From contig JASMKO010000073.1 in assembly GCA_030749225.1 (NCBI GenBank), forward strand, positions 1 to 64,000: a DNA stretch of 64,000 nt. The letters are read 5' to 3'. The notes below the pieces were generated by a model, which did no database searches, was not told the origin of the DNA, and saw only the letters and a program-made list of their open reading frames with translations. Below are positions 36,037-44,616 of the stretch, in pieces (position 1 is the first letter of the stretch; every line of letters begins with the position of its first letter). The translations under genes were made by a program, and so were the position numbers. Source of the stretch: Verrucomicrobiota bacterium. Its GTDB lineage: Bacteria > Verrucomicrobiota > Verrucomicrobiia > Limisphaerales > UBA1096.

Positions 36037-36906
36037 TTATCTTGGAATGATAGCCCGGGCGAATTCGCGGCCAGTCACGAAGTAACCCAGCGGCATGTCG
36101 CGCTGGTCCGCAACCATCCACACAGCGTCCTCGTAGGTATTCTGGCGACGCTCGTCGCCGGGCTCAATGATGCCGTAAAACATCGGTTTTCCTCCGTAGT
36201 CGATCCAGAACAACTTAACCGCCTTGTCGCGCTTGTTGATGAAGCGGATGATGGTGAACTCGCCGGTGATCGATTTGGCCGGCGGTTTCTCGTCGCCTCC
36301 ATCCTGCAGCCACTTGAGGTCGTGCTCCGGCTTGGGTTCCTCCTTCTTGACCGGTATGACCGTGGTGAGTTCGATACCCTTCTCGATTGAGATGGCGGGC
36401 AGTGCTTTTTTCAACTCGGCAATTCCATCATCGGTCACATCAGTCTGCCAAATGTAAAGCTGCCGGAGTTTTTTCAGCCCCGCCAGATGGTCGAGCGACT
36501 TGTCGGTGATCTTTGTGCCGTACAGGTTCAGGTACTCCAGCGCGTTCAGCCTGGCGAGGTTTGCGATGCCTTCATCGCCCACGTTTGTTCTCTCGAGGTG
36601 GAGTCGCGTGAGCTTTGCAAGGCCCTTGAGATGCACCAACCCGTCGCTGGTGATCTTCGTGTCGCGCAGGTTGAGCTCAACTACATTCCCGAGCTTGGCC
36701 ACATCCGCCAAGCCGGCATCAGTGAGGTCGCGTCCACGCAACTGGAATTGGATGTCCCACTGATTCTCACCCTCCGACGATGGCAAAACCAGGCCGCCGT
36801 TTTTCTTGATGGAATCGATGGCGGCCTGATCGTCCGCTTGGCCAAATGCTTGGCCAAATGCTTGGCCGCCGAGCATACCCGCAATGATGAGTAGGAGTCG
36901 GATCAT
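36037..36906 (-). CDS. Exported leucine-rich-repeat protein with C-terminal VHL-like beta domain
   Basis: ATG 36906 is preferred to the GTG at 36912. The protein has about 289 residues. The signal peptide MIRLLLIIAGMLGGQAFGQA runs into a GQAFGQA repeat encoded by tandem palindrome units. Residues of about 55-170 are leucine-rich repeats with the pattern LxxLxLxxTxITDxGLxxL (NVVELNLRDTKITSDGL, ALEYLNLYGTKITDKSL). After a charged linker (PVKKEEPKPEHDLKW), residues of about 215-280 match the beta domain of the von Hippel-Lindau protein: IRFINKRDKAVKLFWIDYGG, then EPGDERRQNTYEDAVWMV. Binding rather than catalysis is expected. It follows the sialidase-like lipoprotein gene by 11 bp, so the two may act together. 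Confidence 0.85.
   Translation of the reverse strand: MIRLLLIIAGMLGGQAFGQAFGQADDQAAIDSIKKNGGLVLPSSEGENQWDIQFQLRGRDLTDAGLADVAKLGNVVELNLRDTKITSDGLVHLKGLAKLTRLHLERTNVGDEGIANLARLNALEYLNLYGTKITDKSLDHLAGLKKLRQLYIWQTDVTDDGIAELKKALPAISIEKGIELTTVIPVKKEEPKPEHDLKWLQDGGDEKPPAKSITGEFTIIRFINKRDKAVKLFWIDYGGKPMFYGIIEPGDERRQNTYEDAVWMVADQRDMPLGYFVTGREFARAIIPR
36836..36867. repeat. Tandem 12-bp repeat of the palindrome core in a signal-peptide region
   Basis: Two and two-thirds copies of GCTTGGCCAAAT. They encode the GQAFGQA repeat at the signal-peptide end of the LRR-VHL protein. Confidence 0.9.
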
Positions 36907-36917
36907 CCCCACTTGGA

Positions 36918-38075
36918 CTAATTCAGGTAAGAGGGCAACTCGCCGTCACCGGTCTTGGTGCCGCCTTCCAAAATCCAAGCAAGGTTAAACTGGGCCACGG
37001 CGGAGCCGCCCTTAGGGCCTCCCTCAAAGTGGTGGATGATCACGCCCTCAGTGGCCGTGCCCGGCCGGCCGGAGGTCAGCGACGAGTAGGCGTGGGGGCC
37101 CTTGAAAACCAAGCGCTTGATCGGCCAGGTTTTGCCGCCGTCAAAGCTAGCCCATACGGTCCCCTTAACGCGACCGCTTGGGCTGTCGCAGTTGCTGTAA
37201 ATCAAAATATCCCGACCCTTCACGGCAAGTCGCGTCAGCCCACCCATGCAGCCGTAGTTGGTATTTTGCGGGCCGTCCGGCAAGGCATCGCAGTAGGTCA
37301 GGTTTTTCCAGATGTGACCGCCGTCTGTACTGGTCGCAGTCCAGCGTCGGCGCGGGTTGGCCCCTTCCTCCGCCCAGTGGCGGCGAGAGTTGTAGTAGAT
37401 TGTGCCGTCGCTCAGCTCCGCGATGGTAGCTTCGCCTGTGCCGTTAGCCGGAAACGGCTCGCTGGCCTGCCAGGATTTGCCACCGTCATCACTGTAGATG
37501 GCATTGGTGTAATGTTGCGGCCATTTGCTGCGGTCGTTCTTACCGGCGTACCAACGAGAAGGGCGAATCAACCGGCCCTTGTGTTCGCCGTGGCGCAGGG
37601 TAATGCCGTGCTCGTTCATATGCATCGACGGGTCGTTGCCCTTGGAGTCCGGCTTAATGTTGGTTTCGATCTTGTTCCACGTTTTGCCGTCGTCGCTGCT
37701 GACGTATACATGTATCGGGGCCGGCGGATGGCGATCCTCGACGAATGCAATGATGTCGCCATTGTCTTCGTTTACCGTCAGGCCGCCGGTCTGAAAACCT
37801 GGCTTGGCGATTACAATTTCCGGCCCCCAGGTTTGACCCCCATCCTCACTGCGCCGCGCGCGGACGTGGCCCGTGCCCCATGTGGCGATGATTGTTCCTT
37901 CCATCGACACTACGACGTTCCCGAAACGTTCGCCGGAAAACAGCGGCTGGAGATCGAATTTCGCTTCGCCGAGATGGGGTTTCAACGAACCCTCAACCTT
38001 TGAAGACAGCTGAAGGTGCCTGCATCCCGTCAGAAGGGTGCAGGCGACAGTGAACAGTAGTACAGTTTTTTTCAT
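36918..38075 (-). CDS. Sialidase-like (BNR/Asp-box) lipoprotein
   Basis: ATG 38075 is chosen because it begins the lipoprotein signal KKTVLLFTVACTLLTGC, with the lipobox LTGC. The remaining 360 or so residues form a six-bladed propeller with five Asp boxes: SEDGGQTWG, SDDGKTWNK, SDDGGKSWQ, STDGGHIWK and SFDGGKTWP. The conserved arginine region LIRPSRWYAGKND and the tyrosine-rich C-terminal part are compatible with GH33-like sialidases, but sulfatase-associated BNR proteins often act on other sugars or only bind. It is probably anchored in the outer membrane. The stop lies 11 bp before the LRR-VHL start, so the two are likely co-transcribed. Confidence 0.85.
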   Translation of the reverse strand: MKKTVLLFTVACTLLTGCRHLQLSSKVEGSLKPHLGEAKFDLQPLFSGERFGNVVVSMEGTIIATWGTGHVRARRSEDGGQTWGPEIVIAKPGFQTGGLTVNEDNGDIIAFVEDRHPPAPIHVYVSSDDGKTWNKIETNIKPDSKGNDPSMHMNEHGITLRHGEHKGRLIRPSRWYAGKNDRSKWPQHYTNAIYSDDGGKSWQASEPFPANGTGEATIAELSDGTIYYNSRRHWAEEGANPRRRWTATSTDGGHIWKNLTYCDALPDGPQNTNYGCMGGLTRLAVKGRDILIYSNCDSPSGRVKGTVWASFDGGKTWPIKRLVFKGPHAYSSLTSGRPGTATEGVIIHHFEGGPKGGSAVAQFNLAWILEGGTKTGDGELPSYLN

Positions 38076-38158
38076 GTGATAATAAATGCGTTCGCAAATG
38101 ATGCCCAAGCGGCATCGGATGGCAATTGGAAAATACGATTGAGACTTTGGAGTTAAGG

Positions 38159-39487
38159 TTAATCCGCCTCCGTTTTGCCAAGCGGGATGGACATCGACCG
38201 GATGCTGGCCAGGCGTTGCTCGGCCAATGCCTGCATGGACTTCAAACGCCTGGGGTATTGTTGGCTCAGGTCGTTTTTCTCCTCAATATCGTTGGCCAAA
38301 TGGAACAGCGCCGGGCCGGTGCCTTTCAACTTGGCATGGCGGCAGTCGGGAAACAGCTTCCAGTCGCCCACACGAATAGCCTCAAATCCGTTCGAACCGT
38401 GCCAGTAAAGCAGGTCGTTGCGGGGATGTTTTGTCGCTTGGCCAAGCAGCGTGCCCCATACGTTCACGCCGTCAATGGGTACGGAATGAGGGTTGCGCTT
38501 GGCCAGGTCAATACGACAAACGTGTGTCAGCGTGGGCAGTAGATCCATCGCTGAAATCATCGCATCAATCTCGCGGCCAGCGGGAAGGACACCCGGCCAA
38601 TTGAGAATGCACGGCACGCGGGTGCCGCCCTCGAGCGAACTCCATTTTTTGCCACGGAACGGCTTGGCCAACGACTCCTTGGTCAGCGGTTCCGGCCCGT
38701 TGTCGGAGCAGAAGATAACAAGCGTTTTCTTCTCCAGTCCCTCGGCTTTGAGAGTATCCAGAATCTCGCCAATGCGGGCGTCCATCTCCTCGACGACATC
38801 GCCGTAGACGCCAAAGTCGGATTTGCCCTCCCAGTCCGGGTGCGGCTCAACCGGGAAGTGCGGTGCCGAATAGGGCAGGTACAGGAAGAACGGCTTGGCC
38901 TTGTTCGCCCGAATGAAGTCGATCGCCTCGCGGGTGAATTTTTCCGTCAGCAACCGATTCTCATACGGCTTCTCGAGCAACTTGTCGCCACGCCATAGTT
39001 CATCGGTTTGGTTGTTGCTTTTGTTAATGTAAAACGTGCGGCCAAAACCCTGCCGATGCGGCCGGAAAGGCCGCCGATCGCCAAGGTGCCACTTGCCAGA
39101 CATGGCTGTTTGATAACCGGCAGACCTGAAGCGCTCGGCCATTGTCACCGCCCTTGGACTCAGGCCGTGGGCGGTGGAGAGGATGTGCCCAACGACCCCC
39201 TTGCTCCAGCCAAGCCGGGTGGGATACGAGCCGGTCATCAGCGCCATCCGCGATGGTGTACAGACAGTTGCACCGGCATAAAACGCGGTCAGCTTCACGC
39301 CACGCTTGGCCAGGCGGTCGAGAACTGGTGTTTTGATTTTCGGATGCCCATAGCTGCCAAGGTCGTGGTAGCCAAGATCATCCGCCATGATCAAAACCAC
39401 ATTCGGTCGCTCGGCAACGGTCTGGCCTGCAGCCTGGCCAAGCATAGCCCAAGCAAATAGCAAAACAGTTGGGAGAATTCTTTTCAT
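38159..39487 (-). CDS. Sulfatase
   Basis: ATG 39487 starts a Sec signal (RILPTVLLFAWAMLGQAAGQ) that includes LGQA from a degenerate tandem palindrome. PNVVLIMADDLGYHDLGSYG gives the metal-binding aspartates, CTPSRMALMTGSYPTRLG the formylglycine cysteine C76, and MSGKWHLGDRRPFRPHRQGF and FCSDNGPEPLTKES the rest of the S1 active site. The C-terminus ends normally (LANDIEEKNDLSQQ). Length is about 442 residues. It is followed by the sialidase/LRR-VHL genes after 83 bp and preceded by a DUF1080 gene at 49 bp, all minus strand. The substrate is unknown. Confidence 0.93.
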   Translation of the reverse strand: MKRILPTVLLFAWAMLGQAAGQTVAERPNVVLIMADDLGYHDLGSYGHPKIKTPVLDRLAKRGVKLTAFYAGATVCTPSRMALMTGSYPTRLGWSKGVVGHILSTAHGLSPRAVTMAERFRSAGYQTAMSGKWHLGDRRPFRPHRQGFGRTFYINKSNNQTDELWRGDKLLEKPYENRLLTEKFTREAIDFIRANKAKPFFLYLPYSAPHFPVEPHPDWEGKSDFGVYGDVVEEMDARIGEILDTLKAEGLEKKTLVIFCSDNGPEPLTKESLAKPFRGKKWSSLEGGTRVPCILNWPGVLPAGREIDAMISAMDLLPTLTHVCRIDLAKRNPHSVPIDGVNVWGTLLGQATKHPRNDLLYWHGSNGFEAIRVGDWKLFPDCRHAKLKGTGPALFHLANDIEEKNDLSQQYPRRLKSMQALAEQRLASIRSMSIPLGKTEAD

Positions 39488-39536
39488 CCGGTCACCTCGC
39501 CGAGATACGACAAACCCTTCAACAGCCAACGCCATT

Positions 39537-40166
39537 TTACTTTTTAAGCGCTTTCAGGGTGACATTGCGATACTCAACATAGTGGCCAGTCGGCGAATGT
39601 GAATCCTGCAGCCCAACGTATCCGACAAGCGGCTTGAACTTGGCTTTTTCATGTTTCGCTTGGTCTGCGTTCACACAGGTCACTCCATCAGCAATAATCT
39701 TAATTTTGGTTCCTTTGCAATGAATCTCAAACGTATGCCATTTATCCGCTGACTCATCGGGTCGAGGCTTTACAGGGAAGAAACCATATAGAGAACCGGT
39801 ACAGTGCAGATCATCCCTGGGCTCATTTGAAATCTGGATTTCATACCCTGTCTCCCAGGGTTGCCCCTTATCCGCTGAACGGATGTAGACACCACTGTTG
39901 CCGCCCTTGGAGACGCGCCATTCCACCTTAAAGAGAAAATCCTGGTATTTATTTTTACTCCTTAGCCAATGACCTCCGTTGCCTCCTTCGGAACGAATCA
40001 CTCCATCCTTGACTTCCCATCCCTCCTGCTTGCCCATAACCACCCAATTGGAAAGATCGTTGCCGTTGAAAAGCTTAATGGTTGCACCGTTCTCATCGGC
40101 ATGGGTAATGAAACTGGCTGTAAGAAGAACAACAATGAACCTAGGGAGCATGACAATCTGTTTCAT
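39537..40166 (-). CDS. DUF1080 (3-keto-disaccharide hydrolase-type) exported protein
   Basis: ATG 40166 is chosen over 40211, as it begins a Sec signal (KQIVMLPRFIVVLLTASFITHA). The mature protein of about 190 residues has the DUF1080 concanavalin-like fold: IKLFNGNDLSNWVVMGK, GGHWLRSKNKYQDFLFKVEW, GNSGVYIRSADKGQPWETGYE and the tail YVEYRNVTLKAL. Members of this family include 3-keto-glycoside hydrolases that work after C3-oxidation of sugars by Gfo/Idh enzymes; a Tat-exported Gfo/Idh oxidoreductase lies at 9357-10688. That link is inference. It lies between a lone DUF1501 gene and a sulfatase on the same strand. Confidence 0.9.
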   Translation of the reverse strand: MKQIVMLPRFIVVLLTASFITHADENGATIKLFNGNDLSNWVVMGKQEGWEVKDGVIRSEGGNGGHWLRSKNKYQDFLFKVEWRVSKGGNSGVYIRSADKGQPWETGYEIQISNEPRDDLHCTGSLYGFFPVKPRPDESADKWHTFEIHCKGTKIKIIADGVTCVNADQAKHEKAKFKPLVGYVGLQDSHSPTGHYVEYRNVTLKALKK

Positions 40167-40222
40167 TGATACTTTCCCAGTTGGTTGCTGATTCCTAAAA
40201 GAGTAAGACATTGCAGCGCCAA

Positions 40223-41629
40223 TCAGCCAATCCCTAGCCCGGCAATGGGCGGGTGATCGAGCAGTTCGGTTACTTCTTTGGGAGCGGTGGGGATGAGGCG
40301 CAGTTGGCCGGGGTTGATGACCTTTCGGAGGATGGATGAAATGAGGTGTCTGGGGTTGTATGCATCAGTGATCGGTTCGCCACCAAGGCGATCGGATTTG
40401 CCAATGACCCGGCCGCCATCGATGCCGCCACCGTAAATCATGAGCGGCGCCAGACGTGCCCAGTGGTCGCGTCCACCGCGTTCGTTAAGCTTAGGGGTAC
40501 GACCCATTTCTCCACAACAAACAAGCATGATCTTGTCGGACAAACCACGAGCCTCGCAGTCCTCGATAAATGCCGCGACAGCATGGTCAAAGCTGTGCCC
40601 GACAGCCTCCATGCCATCGTGCATGTTCAGGTTGTTCTGATCGGCATGCATGTCCCAAACTCCAGCATAGCTCGCGTGGATGGTCACATAGCCGCAACCG
40701 GCCTCGCACAACCTGCGAGCCTGCAGTAGCAGCTTACCAATCGTACCGGCCTGGGCATTGTAGTAGCCCTTCGTGCCACGGGTGACCGAGTTCCATTTTT
40801 TTCCCCCCATGTAGCGGCTCGTGTCGTAGCGGGCCAGTACACGAGAGTTTTCCCGCGACAAATCCAGCGCCGCGGACACGCCGCCGCCCAGTAACACCTC
40901 GGCGGCCTGCTGCTGAATCTCATCCAGCGCACCGACCTGCCCAGTCAGATCCACTGAACGGTTCAGGCTGTCCAGTCCGGCAAGCAGTTTGCGTCGTTCA
41001 AAAAATCGATCCCGTGGCAGAGCCAAGTTCATGTCGTCCTGCAACTGCCCACCCTTGCCGGGGATGAACGGAGCGTAGCCCTTGCTGTATGGACCGGTGG
41101 CAGAAATGTTTCCGCGCGCCTCCGGGCCAGGCACATCCGCTGCGACCGAGCGGGGGAATAGCACCACGTTGGTCGGCACGCCTGAGTCCTGGCGGGTTAC
41201 TCCGGCCACGCGTGAAAAATGCACACCGATGTTGGCCTCTTTCGACGACTTACTTACGATTGGCTGGATGTTATGACCGGAGTTTTCCGTGCTAAACGAT
41301 CGTACCACGATGAACTTGTGCGCCAACTTGGCCAAGCGCGGCATCCAGCCGCTGAAATGGGTTCCGGGAACCGAAGTCGAAATCACTTCCCCAACCGATC
41401 GCACACCTGACGGCGCATCCGGCTTGGGATCGAACGTCTCATGCTGACTTGGCCCGCCCTGTTGAAAAAGAAAAATTACCGACTTGCCCGTGAGCGGATT
41501 CGGCTGGCCCTTGGCCAAGGCCTTGACGCCAAACAGCGATGATAGTGACAGCCCTCCCAAACCGAGCGTGCCCACACGGAGCAACTCACGGCGGTTCATC
41601 GGCTGTTGGCCGTCAAAAAACGTCAGCAT
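40223..41629 (-). CDS. DUF1501 domain protein, Tat-exported (no cytochrome partner)
   Basis: The protein is 468 residues from 41629; an internal ATG at 41599 would start right at the Tat motif MNRRELLRVGTLGLGGLSLS. DUF1501 features: VIFLFQQGGPSQHETFDPK, FSGWMPRLAKLAHKFIVVRS, MLVCCGEMGRTPKLNERG and GRDHWARLAPLMIYGGGIDG. There is no PSD1 cytochrome beside it; the neighbours are a DUF1080 gene (56 bp) and a sulfatase (74 bp). Two copies of the iterated palindrome lie inside the gene (41327 and 41510) and one directly upstream (41658). Confidence 0.92.
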   Translation of the reverse strand: MLTFFDGQQPMNRRELLRVGTLGLGGLSLSSLFGVKALAKGQPNPLTGKSVIFLFQQGGPSQHETFDPKPDAPSGVRSVGEVISTSVPGTHFSGWMPRLAKLAHKFIVVRSFSTENSGHNIQPIVSKSSKEANIGVHFSRVAGVTRQDSGVPTNVVLFPRSVAADVPGPEARGNISATGPYSKGYAPFIPGKGGQLQDDMNLALPRDRFFERRKLLAGLDSLNRSVDLTGQVGALDEIQQQAAEVLLGGGVSAALDLSRENSRVLARYDTSRYMGGKKWNSVTRGTKGYYNAQAGTIGKLLLQARRLCEAGCGYVTIHASYAGVWDMHADQNNLNMHDGMEAVGHSFDHAVAAFIEDCEARGLSDKIMLVCCGEMGRTPKLNERGGRDHWARLAPLMIYGGGIDGGRVIGKSDRLGGEPITDAYNPRHLISSILRKVINPGQLRLIPTAPKEVTELLDHPPIAGLGIG

Positions 41630-41657
41630 CGTCCTGTCGGAGCTAGGAGATTATGCC

Positions 41658-41667
41658 CTTGGCCAAG
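41658..41667. repeat. Iterated palindrome, intergenic
   Basis: CTTGGCCAAG in the 74-bp gap between the sulfatase stop (41704) and the DUF1501 start. Confidence 0.85.
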
Positions 41668-41703
41668 TTTTGCCAGAAAAAAGAGGCCAAAAAAAACGGA
41701 CGA

Positions 41704-43182
41704 TTATTTGGGAGATTTCCGGGCCGCCTCTGCTTGGACCTGACGCTTGACCAAGCGGGTTTTCATTCGCCTGACAGTATCGCGATGCTTGGGGGACTTT
41801 GCCAGGTTGGTGTACTCCCTCGGGTCACTCTTCAGATCGTACAACTCGGCGGCCTTGGTTTCGCCCCATTCGGCATAGCGCCAGCGCTGGGTTCGGATCG
41901 ATCGGCCGAGTTGGGTCCCGCGGGACACGACAGTGTACGCGCTGGGCTTGCCCGGGCCGTCCGGTTTACGAATGAGGCTCACATAGCTTTGACCCTGAAG
42001 ATGTGCCGGGGTGGTGAGGCCACACAACTCGGCCAGAGTAGGGAACAGATCAATAGTCTCAACCAGACCGTCGCTGGTCGTGCCTGCCTGGGATGCACCT
42101 GGAACGCGCACGACGAGAGGCACCCGGGCGCATTCCTCGAACAGCGTGACCTTGCCCCACATGAAATGTTCGCCGAGATGATAACCGTGGTCGGAGGTGA
42201 AAATCACAATCGTATCGTTCCAAAGTTTTTGTGACTTCAACTTGTCGAGGATCAGACCGATCTGTGCGTCCACAAACGACACACAGGCGTGATAAGCCTG
42301 CGTGTACTCGCGGCGCAGCGCATCGTTTTCCTTGCCAAGTTCGAACCCAAATCCGCCAAATCGCTTGACCATCGCCATCCGTGGAATGTCATCCCAATCG
42401 TTCGCCGGGCTTAACTCGAACTGCAGTTTTTGCCGGGGGTAAAGGTCGAAATATTTTTGCGGCGCAATAAACGGGACGTGCGGCTTGTGGATGCCGACCG
42501 TGATGAAAAACGGCTTGTCACCGTAGCTTTTTTTCTCAAGCCACTCGACGACCTTGCGCGCGTTGCGTCCATCCCGATGCTGTAAATCGTCCAGACCGCT
42601 TGGACCGTACCCGGGTTGCTGTTGACCGCGGGTCTGGGTGAATAATCCCTGCAGTTTCTCCTTCCATCTTCGCCGGTTTTTACCACGCTCGACGGAGCCG
42701 TGTTCTGCCTCGAACTGTTTGCGAGCCTCAGTGACGAACGGGAATTCGTCATTCTCAAACCGGTGATACTCATTCCATCCAAGATCGCCCGGTTCGTGGC
42801 GCACAGTGTGAAAAATCTTTCCCACGCCGCCAGTCCAGTAGCCGCTCTCTTTCATGAACTGCGGCAGCGACAGCGTGCCGGGGCGCGTGTCGCGGATGTC
42901 GATCTTGTTGTTGAATACCCCGGTCGACTCGGGATACAGGCCGCTTAGAAACGATGCCCGCGACGGTCCACATACAGGGTACTGGCAATAGGCACGCTTA
43001 AAGATGACGCCTTCCTTGGCCAAGCGGTCGAGATGCGGTGTCTGGATGTGCGGATAACCGGATGTGCTGACGTGGGTGTTCAGGTCGTCGCAAACAATCA
43101 GCATCACATTCGGCTTGGCGTTGGCCAGGTTGGCTGCGATGAAGACACAAAGAGTCGCCGAGAAAGTGCGGAGATAGATCAT
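41704..43182 (-). CDS. Sulfatase (iduronate-2-sulfatase-like)
   Basis: The 492-residue protein has a Sec signal (TFSATLCVFIAANLANA). PNVMLIVCDDLNTHVSTSGY holds the DD metal site, CGPSRASFLSGLYPESTG the formylglycine cysteine C71, and VGIHKPHVPFIAPQKYFDLY and [17 protein letters not shown] the iduronate-2-sulfatase-like features. The C-terminus has YDLKSDPREYTNLAKSP. It is the last gene of the long operon 41704-54379 and its ATG overlaps the upstream sulfatase stop (ATGA). A copy of the iterated palindrome at 43015 encodes part of DRLAKEG. Confidence 0.93.
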   Translation of the reverse strand: MIYLRTFSATLCVFIAANLANAKPNVMLIVCDDLNTHVSTSGYPHIQTPHLDRLAKEGVIFKRAYCQYPVCGPSRASFLSGLYPESTGVFNNKIDIRDTRPGTLSLPQFMKESGYWTGGVGKIFHTVRHEPGDLGWNEYHRFENDEFPFVTEARKQFEAEHGSVERGKNRRRWKEKLQGLFTQTRGQQQPGYGPSGLDDLQHRDGRNARKVVEWLEKKSYGDKPFFITVGIHKPHVPFIAPQKYFDLYPRQKLQFELSPANDWDDIPRMAMVKRFGGFGFELGKENDALRREYTQAYHACVSFVDAQIGLILDKLKSQKLWNDTIVIFTSDHGYHLGEHFMWGKVTLFEECARVPLVVRVPGASQAGTTSDGLVETIDLFPTLAELCGLTTPAHLQGQSYVSLIRKPDGPGKPSAYTVVSRGTQLGRSIRTQRWRYAEWGETKAAELYDLKSDPREYTNLAKSPKHRDTVRRMKTRLVKRQVQAEAARKSPK

Positions 43183-44615
43183 TTGGGTTGAATCGTTTTC
43201 TGACGGGCTTTTTTTCGCTCGGCACGTTTTTGTTCACGCTTTAACTCCCGGGCACTTGGTTTGGCCAGGGCTGCTTTTTGTTTGGGCTTGGCTATTCCGC
43301 GTTCTGCTGTCGAGCGGCGCATCTCTGCCTGCCAGTCAGCGTGTCGCTTAGCCAAGCGCTTGACCAAACCGGGCCGCTTGGCAGCGAGGTTCGTTTTCTC
43401 CGAGGGATCATTTTTCAGGTCGAACAACTCGAGTTTACCCCTCAGGCTGTGTGCTTTCCAGTTGCCTTCACGTACTGCCCACTCGGCCTTTTCCTCGCCG
43501 CTGTTCCAGAACAACACCGGATGGTGAGTCGACGTTTTGCCGGTGAGCAGCGGCAGCAAACTTTTGCCGTCAAACCGGCGCTTGGCCAAGTGGCCCGTGC
43601 CGGTGGCTTCGACTACGGTGGGAAGGATGTCGAGCGAGATCATCGGCTGATCGAGGGTGCGGCCGCCCTTGAATTTTGACGGCCAACTCACGATCCACGG
43701 TGTGCGGATGCCGCCCTCGTACAGGCTGCCTTTGAAGGCGCGCAACCGGCCGTTGTTAGCCTGCATGGCTTTGGAACCGCCGTTGTCGGTGAGGAAAAAC
43801 AGGAGGGTGTTCTCCCACAAACCTTCTGCCTTGAGTTTGTTCATCACCGCGCCCACGCCTTGATCGAGGTGCCCCAGCATGGCCAACAAGATGGCCCGTT
43901 TTTTGTCGAGGTGCGGGTATCGTTTTTGCACTCGCTCGATATCCGACTTGGGAGCCTGCGCCGGGGCATGGACAGCGTTGTAGGCGATGTAGAGAAAAAA
44001 CGGATTTTTTTTCTGGCGATCAATAAACGCCACCGCCTCCTCCGTCAGCCGGGTCGTCAGATAACCGCTGTAATCTGCTTCCTTGAGGCGCTGTTTGTTC
44101 CGGTAAATCGGCGCATAGTCTGTACCCTTCGCACCGAGCAACTTGAAGTAATCGTGACCACCGCGCCCCATGAACTTGTAGCACTCGTCAAAGCCGCGGT
44201 TCAGCGCATGCATGCTCAGCTTGGGGTAGTCGGTATCCAAACCCATGTGCCACTTGCCCACAGCCATGCTGGTATATCCATCCGGCAGAAATGACGGGAA
44301 GATTTTTGTCTTCGGATCAAAACCGCGGCCCCCGTCCCCGGCGGTGTAGATGCCTACTCGTTGTTGATACTGCCCAAGCATCAGGCCGGCGCGCGTCGGC
44401 GAACACACCGCGCCGCTCGTGTAGGCCTGGGTGAAAAACACACCCTCACGCGCCAGCGTGTCCATGTGCGGTGTGGCAATTTCCTTCGGGTGGTCGGGGT
44501 TGAAACTGATATCCGCATAACCCTGATCGTCAGTCAAAATGACTACAACATTCGGCGGCTTCGCCTCAGCGGCAACCATTCCAAGCATGAGGGACAGAGT
44601 CGCAAGCCGCTTCAT
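43179..44615 (-). CDS. Arylsulfatase A-like sulfatase
   Basis: ATG 44615 starts a Sec signal (RLATLSLMLGMVAAEA) and lies one base after the preceding sulfatase's stop, so translation is probably coupled. PNVVVILTDDQGYADISFNP holds the metal aspartates and CSPTRAGLMLGQYQQRVG the cysteine C71. YIAYNAVHAPAQAPKSDIER and FLTDNGGSKAMQANNG complete the active site. The C-terminal tail is unusually basic, KREQKRAERKKARQK, which could bind an acidic, sulfated polysaccharide or the cell surface. Length is about 478 residues. The stop overlaps the next sulfatase's start by ATGA. Confidence 0.93.
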   Translation of the reverse strand: MKRLATLSLMLGMVAAEAKPPNVVVILTDDQGYADISFNPDHPKEIATPHMDTLAREGVFFTQAYTSGAVCSPTRAGLMLGQYQQRVGIYTAGDGGRGFDPKTKIFPSFLPDGYTSMAVGKWHMGLDTDYPKLSMHALNRGFDECYKFMGRGGHDYFKLLGAKGTDYAPIYRNKQRLKEADYSGYLTTRLTEEAVAFIDRQKKNPFFLYIAYNAVHAPAQAPKSDIERVQKRYPHLDKKRAILLAMLGHLDQGVGAVMNKLKAEGLWENTLLFFLTDNGGSKAMQANNGRLRAFKGSLYEGGIRTPWIVSWPSKFKGGRTLDQPMISLDILPTVVEATGTGHLAKRRFDGKSLLPLLTGKTSTHHPVLFWNSGEEKAEWAVREGNWKAHSLRGKLELFDLKNDPSEKTNLAAKRPGLVKRLAKRHADWQAEMRRSTAERGIAKPKQKAALAKPSARELKREQKRAERKKARQKTIQPK

Positions 44616-44616
44616 G

